Below are positions 60,295 to 64,000 of a stretch of 64,000 bases of DNA, piece after piece (position 1 is the stretch's first letter; the number at the start of each line of letters is the position of its first letter). A program made the position numbers and the translations under genes. The stretch is taken from assembly GCF_008065375.1 (NCBI RefSeq), contig NZ_VJYI01000012.1, forward strand, positions 244,356 to 308,355. The letters run 5' to 3'. This stretch comes from Nonomuraea sp. SYSU D8015. Its GTDB lineage: Bacteria > Actinomycetota > Actinomycetes > Streptosporangiales > Streptosporangiaceae. The notes below the pieces were generated by a model that was not told where the DNA came from, searched no databases, and saw nothing but the letters and a program-made list of their open reading frames with translations.

Positions 60295-62367
60295 TTGTCC
60301 CAGGTCATCCTCTCCGCCGCGGGCGTCGCCCTGCTGCTCGACGCCGGCGGTCAGGGCCTGCCGCGGGTGCGCCACTTCGGCGCCGACGTCGGCCCCGTCG
60401 CCGGGTCCGACGTGCTGCCCGCGCTGGCGTCCCCCGCCTTGCCGCTGCTGCCCGCCCAGGGCGACAGCTGGTACGGCAGGCCCGGCCTGTCGGGAGCCCG
60501 GGACGGCGAGCACTGGCCGGTGCGGTGGACCCTGGACCGGCTCGACGTCGCCGCCACCCCGGGCGCCGGCGGCACGGTGACGATCGCCGCCTCCGACGCC
60601 CTGGCGGGGCTGGAGCTGGTGAGCGAGCTGGCCATGGACCCGGGCGGCCTCGTGACGATGCGGCACACGGTGACCAACACCGCCGCCTCGCCGTACCGGC
60701 TGGCCGGGCTGATCTGCGCGCTGCCCGTGCCCGCGCGCGCCGGCGAGCTGCTGGACTTCACCGGGCGCTGGGCGCTGGAGAAGGTGCCGCAGCGCCGGGC
60801 GTTCGGGCACGGCGTGTGGACCAGGGAGAACCGGCGCGGCCGCACCGGCCACGACGCCACCGGGCTGCTCGTGGCCGGGACCGCCGGGTTCGGCTTCCGC
60901 GGCGGCGAGGTGTGGGCGGTGCACGCCGGCTGGAGCGGCGATCACATCCACTACGCCGAGCGGCTGGTCGACGGACTGGCGCTGCTGGCCGCGGGCGAGC
61001 TGCTGGAGCCCGGAGAGATCACCCTGGCCCAGGGGGAGAGCTACCGCACGCCGCTGGTGTACTTCACCTGGTCCGGCAGCGGACTCGACGACGCGAGCGC
61101 CCGGATGCACGACCACCTGCGCGCCGCCCGCCCGCTGCCGGTCCGGCCCGTCACGCTCAACAACTGGGAGGCCACCTACTTCGACCACGGCCTCGACCGG
61201 CTGCTGGAGCTGGCCGACAAGGCCGCGGCGGCCGGGGTCGAGCGGTTCGTGCTCGACGACGGCTGGTTCCGCCACCGCCGCGACGACCGCGCCGGCCTCG
61301 GCGACTGGTACGTCGACGAGCAGGTCTGGCCGGCCGGGCTGCACCCGCTGGCCGAGCACGTGCGCAAGCTCGGCATGCAGTTCGGACTCTGGTTCGAGCC
61401 CGAGATGATCAACCCGGACTCCGACCTGGCCCGCGCCCATCCCGACTGGATCCTCGGCCGGGCCGACCGGATGCCGCCGCCCCAGCGCCACCAGCAGACG
61501 CTCGACCTGGCCCGGCCCGAGGCGTACGCCTACCTGCTGGAGCGGCTGGACACGCTGGTCGGCGAGTACGCGCTCGACTACATCAAGTGGGACCACAACC
61601 GCGACATCGCCGAGCCCGTGCACGACGGCGTGGCGGGCGTGCACGCCCAGACCCTCGCGGTCTACCGGCTGCTGGACGAGCTGCGCCGCCGCCACCCCGG
61701 GCTGGAGATCGAGTCGTGCTCGTCGGGCGGCGCCCGCGTCGACTACGGCATCCTGGCCCGCACCGACCGCGTGTGGACCTCCGACAGCAACGACGCGGTC
61801 GACCGGCAGGCCATCCAGCGCTGGACCGGGCTGCTCGTGCCGCCGGATCGGCTCGGCGCCCACGTCGGCGCCCCGCACGACCACTGCACCGGCCGCTCGC
61901 TGCCGCTGGCCTTCCGGGCTGGCACCGCGTTGTTCGGCCACATGGGCGTGGAGTGGGACCTGACCTCCGCGAGCGAGGCCGACCTGGAGGAGCTGGCGAC
62001 CTGGATCGCGCTGCACAAGCGGCTGCGGCCGGTGCTGCACGCCGGGCGCGTCGTGCACGCCGACCACCCCGACCCGTCGGCGCTGCTGCACGGCGTGGTG
62101 CTGCCCGAGCGCGCCGTGTTCGGCCTGGTCCAGCTGACCTCCCGCCTCGAGTGGGCGCCCGCGCCGCTGCGGCTGCCCGGGCTCGACCCCGCCGCGCTCT
62201 ACGAGGTCCGCGTGGCCGGGCCCGTTCCGGCGGGCGCCCAGATGCCCGAGTGGGCCGCCGCCCCCGTGCGGGTGCCCGGCTCCGCGCTGGCCGAGCTGGG
62301 GCTGCCCGCCCCGGTCCTGCGGGCCACGTCGGTGCTGGTCATCGAGGTGGAGAAGGTGGAGGCGTAG
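60295..62367 (+). CDS. GH36 alpha-galactosidase
   Basis: 690 residues. Hydrolyses alpha-linked galactose from oligosaccharides such as raffinose or melibiose. The N-terminal beta-sandwich is followed by the catalytic barrel. D433 in YIKWDHNRD is the nucleophile and D497 in VWTSDSNDAVDR the acid/base. FVLDDGWF and GLWFEPEMINPDS are GH36 signatures. No signal peptide, so it is cytoplasmic. The start is TTG 60295, supported by AAGGAG 8 nt upstream. No transporter lies next to it; a sugar importer operon is at 30985-35132 but too far to link. Confidence 0.93.
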   Translation: MSQVILSAAGVALLLDAGGQGLPRVRHFGADVGPVAGSDVLPALASPALPLLPAQGDSWYGRPGLSGARDGEHWPVRWTLDRLDVAATPGAGGTVTIAASDALAGLELVSELAMDPGGLVTMRHTVTNTAASPYRLAGLICALPVPARAGELLDFTGRWALEKVPQRRAFGHGVWTRENRRGRTGHDATGLLVAGTAGFGFRGGEVWAVHAGWSGDHIHYAERLVDGLALLAAGELLEPGEITLAQGESYRTPLVYFTWSGSGLDDASARMHDHLRAARPLPVRPVTLNNWEATYFDHGLDRLLELADKAAAAGVERFVLDDGWFRHRRDDRAGLGDWYVDEQVWPAGLHPLAEHVRKLGMQFGLWFEPEMINPDSDLARAHPDWILGRADRMPPPQRHQQTLDLARPEAYAYLLERLDTLVGEYALDYIKWDHNRDIAEPVHDGVAGVHAQTLAVYRLLDELRRRHPGLEIESCSSGGARVDYGILARTDRVWTSDSNDAVDRQAIQRWTGLLVPPDRLGAHVGAPHDHCTGRSLPLAFRAGTALFGHMGVEWDLTSASEADLEELATWIALHKRLRPVLHAGRVVHADHPDPSALLHGVVLPERAVFGLVQLTSRLEWAPAPLRLPGLDPAALYEVRVAGPVPAGAQMPEWAAAPVRVPGSALAELGLPAPVLRATSVLVIEVEKVEA

Positions 62368-62381
62368 CGCCCGAGCCTGGT

Positions 62382-62433
62382 GCGGCCTGCCCGCGCCGCC
62401 TGCCCGTGCCGCCTGCCCGTGCGGCCTGCCCGT
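62382..62433. repeat. Four tandem copies of a 13-bp unit
   Basis: GCCGCCTGCCCGT and close variants (GCGGCCTGCCCGC, GCGGCCTGCCCGT) repeat four times, 15 bp after the alpha-galactosidase stop. No hairpin is obvious. The rest of the gap to 62513 is G+C-rich without further structure. Confidence 0.9.
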
Positions 62434-62513
62434 GCGTAGGTCCGGCGCGGAGGGACCGGCGGCGCAGGAAGGCCGGGCGGGCGGCACGGGCCCGGTAGCG
62501 CCGGGCGGCGGGC

Positions 62514-62861
62514 TCAGCCGATGTCCAGCTCGGAGCCGCCGAAGCGGTCGCGCAGGAAGCGGCCCTGGTCGCGCAGGGCCTGCTCGTCGCCCCGGTGGAT
62601 CGCCTCGGCGACCTTGCGCATCTGGGCGTCGAGCAGCGCCAGCTGGGCCAGCAGCTCCTCGTGCGCGCTGCGCTCGCGGCCGGCCCGCCGGGCCAGCGCG
62701 TACCCGCGCGGCAGGTTCGCGTACGCCTCCAGGCTGGCGGGCAGGTAGCTGCGGATCGTCTGCGACACCACGTGGAGCTGGTCGGGGGAGGCGGTCAGCT
62801 GCTCGGCCCGGCCGAGCACGTCGTCGATGACCTCGCCCAGCGCCAGCACGGCCCGGTCCAC
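62514..62861 (-). pseudogene. Helical protein remnant, 5' end cut off by the IscB element
   Basis: The 115 visible residues from GTG 62861 are helical (RAVLALGEVIDDVLGRAEQL, LLAQLALLDAQMRKVAEAIHRG). The frame stays protein-like further upstream to about 62965 (EPDRIRLTISHAEVETRALR), but no ATG/GTG start with a ribosome-binding site is seen before the iscB end at 63023. I infer that the insertion removed the original start. A short version from the GTG at 62861 might still be made. Function not recognised. Confidence 0.55.
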
Positions 62862-63022
62862 GTCCGCCGGGAAGCGCCCCTCGATCCGCCGCAGCAGCGA
62901 GAGCAGGTCCTCCCGCAGCGCCCGGGTCTCGACCTCGGCATGCGAGATCGTCAGCCGGATGCGGTCGGGTTCGGCGAATGGGAATGGACTCTCGCGTGGT
63001 GGAACGGGGAAGCAGTTCGCCG

Positions 63023-64000
63023 TCAGGGTGCGGACCGATGTTCTTCGATGCTGATCGTGTAGGCGTAGCCGTCTGCTCGCTGGAGCAGGCGCAGGTGCTT
63101 GTACGAGGTCTTCACCGGCCCGCCGACGGTCTGCACGGTGTGGCCCCCGGTACTACGGACAGCCACCCTGCCGATGTGCGTTCCGGCGTATTTGCCTTTG
63201 GGCACGATCGCGCGCACAAGATCCCCGGTCTGAAAGCCGAAAATCCGCTTGGTGCGCGGCAGGCGTAGGCGGGGGAACCCGAAGGCATCGGTGCGGGTCC
63301 GGCAGTACGTACCTCTGCCGGTGGCGGCGACCGGCATGTTGTTCTTGGCCTGGTTGCACGGCACGCACGCCACGGTCAGGTTGCTGATCCGGTTTGAGCC
63401 GCCCCGCGAGCGAGGCTGGATGTGGTCGATATTCAACGGGATGCCGCTCGCTCGGCAGTAGGCGCACGCCCGGCCCCATTTCCCCAGCAGATATTCACGC
63501 ACTTCATAACCGTGGAGCGTGCCCTGCTGGTACTCCATGCTCTCCAGCGGCCTTCCTGCGGCCAGGGCGTGGGTGTCGAAGCGCACGGTCTCCACGTGGA
63601 TCGCCCGTACGGGGACCAGGCGGCGCAGCCGCTGCACCCAGCTCATCGCGCTGTCCACGCCATGCTGGAGGCTTGGCGGCAGCCAGCCGTCCTGGCGAGT
63701 GCGGTTGGCGAACCTAGGGGCGCGGTAGCGCAGGTTGCGTGATCGCCTTCCGCGCCGGTAGGCGGCCCGGGCTGTCAGCTTGTCGCGGATTTTGCCGCCG
63801 CGGTGGTCGAGCTGGATGCTGTACAGGCCGTGCCGGGTGCCGTCGTGGGTGCGGAACACGCTGATGCCGGTGTGCCGGCTGCCGGGATCCAGAGCGACCT
63901 CCACTCCCTGGACCTCCGACTGCTCGGCGGTGCGGTCCTTCAGCCGGATGACGAAAGGGGTGTGCCGGGCCACCACCGCCCGCCCCGACTTCAGGAGTTT
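63023..64000 (-). CDS. iscB: IscB-family RNA-guided nuclease, RuvC-III apparently missing (5' end outside window)
   Basis: The frame is open to the window edge; residues KLLKSGRAVVARHTPFVIRLKDR are the end of the PLMP domain. EVALDPGSRHTG is RuvC-I (Asp codon 63887-63889). RAAYRRGRRSRNLRYR is the arginine-rich bridge helix. VETVRFD is RuvC-II. CAYCRASGIPLNIDHIQPRS with SNLTVACVPCNQAK is an intact HNH (His codon 63422-63424). Directly after CNQAKNNMPV the text jumps to AATGRGTYCRTRTDAFGFPR, where other IscBs have about 75-85 residues including RuvC-III. FGFQTGDLVRAIVPKGKYAG and ADGYAYT close it. The guide RNA normally lies upstream, beyond 64000. Confidence 0.88.
   Translation of the reverse strand, partial: KLLKSGRAVVARHTPFVIRLKDRTAEQSEVQGVEVALDPGSRHTGISVFRTHDGTRHGLYSIQLDHRGGKIRDKLTARAAYRRGRRSRNLRYRAPRFANRTRQDGWLPPSLQHGVDSAMSWVQRLRRLVPVRAIHVETVRFDTHALAAGRPLESMEYQQGTLHGYEVREYLLGKWGRACAYCRASGIPLNIDHIQPRSRGGSNRISNLTVACVPCNQAKNNMPVAATGRGTYCRTRTDAFGFPRLRLPRTKRIFGFQTGDLVRAIVPKGKYAGTHIGRVAVRSTGGHTVQTVGGPVKTSYKHLRLLQRADGYAYTISIEEHRSAP

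Noticed and set aside
60115..62487. 790-residue minus-strand open frame opposite the alpha-galactosidase
   Set aside because: Composition artefact of the G+C-rich GH36 gene; it gives Gly/Val/Ala/Arg text without any motif.
63023..64000. TnpB/Fanzor or ordinary HNH homing endonuclease as identity
   Set aside because: The bridge helix, split RuvC motifs around an inserted HNH, PLMP end and GFQTGD C-terminus together fit IscB; TnpB lacks the HNH.

Overview
This window is a very G+C-rich actinomycete chromosome segment. The Pup-proteasome genes, the metH/recB-like/trmI neighbourhood, the pafBC-tatAC-helY order, GTG/TTG starts and likely leaderless promoters point to Streptosporangiales (Nonomuraea-like). 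That placement is inference from gene content, not from a marker gene. No rRNA, tRNA or CRISPR array was seen.

Layout. 1-3510: 3' end of metH, a HAD phosphatase, a repeat-rich spacer and a small membrane protein. 3748-9699: a peptide/nickel-type ABC importer operon. 9809-12792: a LuxR-type response regulator with its kinase, then a RecB-like Fe-S nuclease. 12952-18302: a site-2 protease, an FHA protein, a GAF protein and a double GNAT protein. 18358-49109: the extended proteasome region: trmI, arc, [hypF, a PLP lyase, an acyltransferase], dop, pup, endonuclease VII, [dinB2-like polymerase, sugar ABC operon], prcB, prcA, a secreted protein, pafA, two FKBP lipoproteins, a SufR-like regulator, DUF3291, DUF3866, pafB, pafC, a micro-membrane protein, tatA, tatC and a lipid kinase. 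helY follows at 49361.

52295-55812 is the most unusual part. A 43-residue Trp/Arg/His/Cys-rich peptide gene overlaps an ABC exporter gene, with a strong hairpin at the junction, and a TetR gene with an operator-like palindrome follows. 55874-62367 holds an RNB ribonuclease, a STAS protein, a possible Cys-rich micropeptide or small-RNA unit, a membrane-anchored unknown, a siderophore reductase under an IdeR-type iron box, and a GH36 alpha-galactosidase. The right edge carries an IscB (RNA-guided HNH/RuvC nuclease of ISC transposons) that seems to lack RuvC-III and to have truncated its neighbour.

How the genes work together. Arc, PrcA and PrcB form the protease. Dop prepares Pup and removes it, and PafA attaches it. 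PafB/PafC form a WYL regulator of DNA-damage genes. TatA/TatC export folded proteins. Many spacers hold short G+C-rich tandem repeats. A second repeat type is a mini-ORF that ends in a strong Shine-Dalgarno and overlaps the next start codon.
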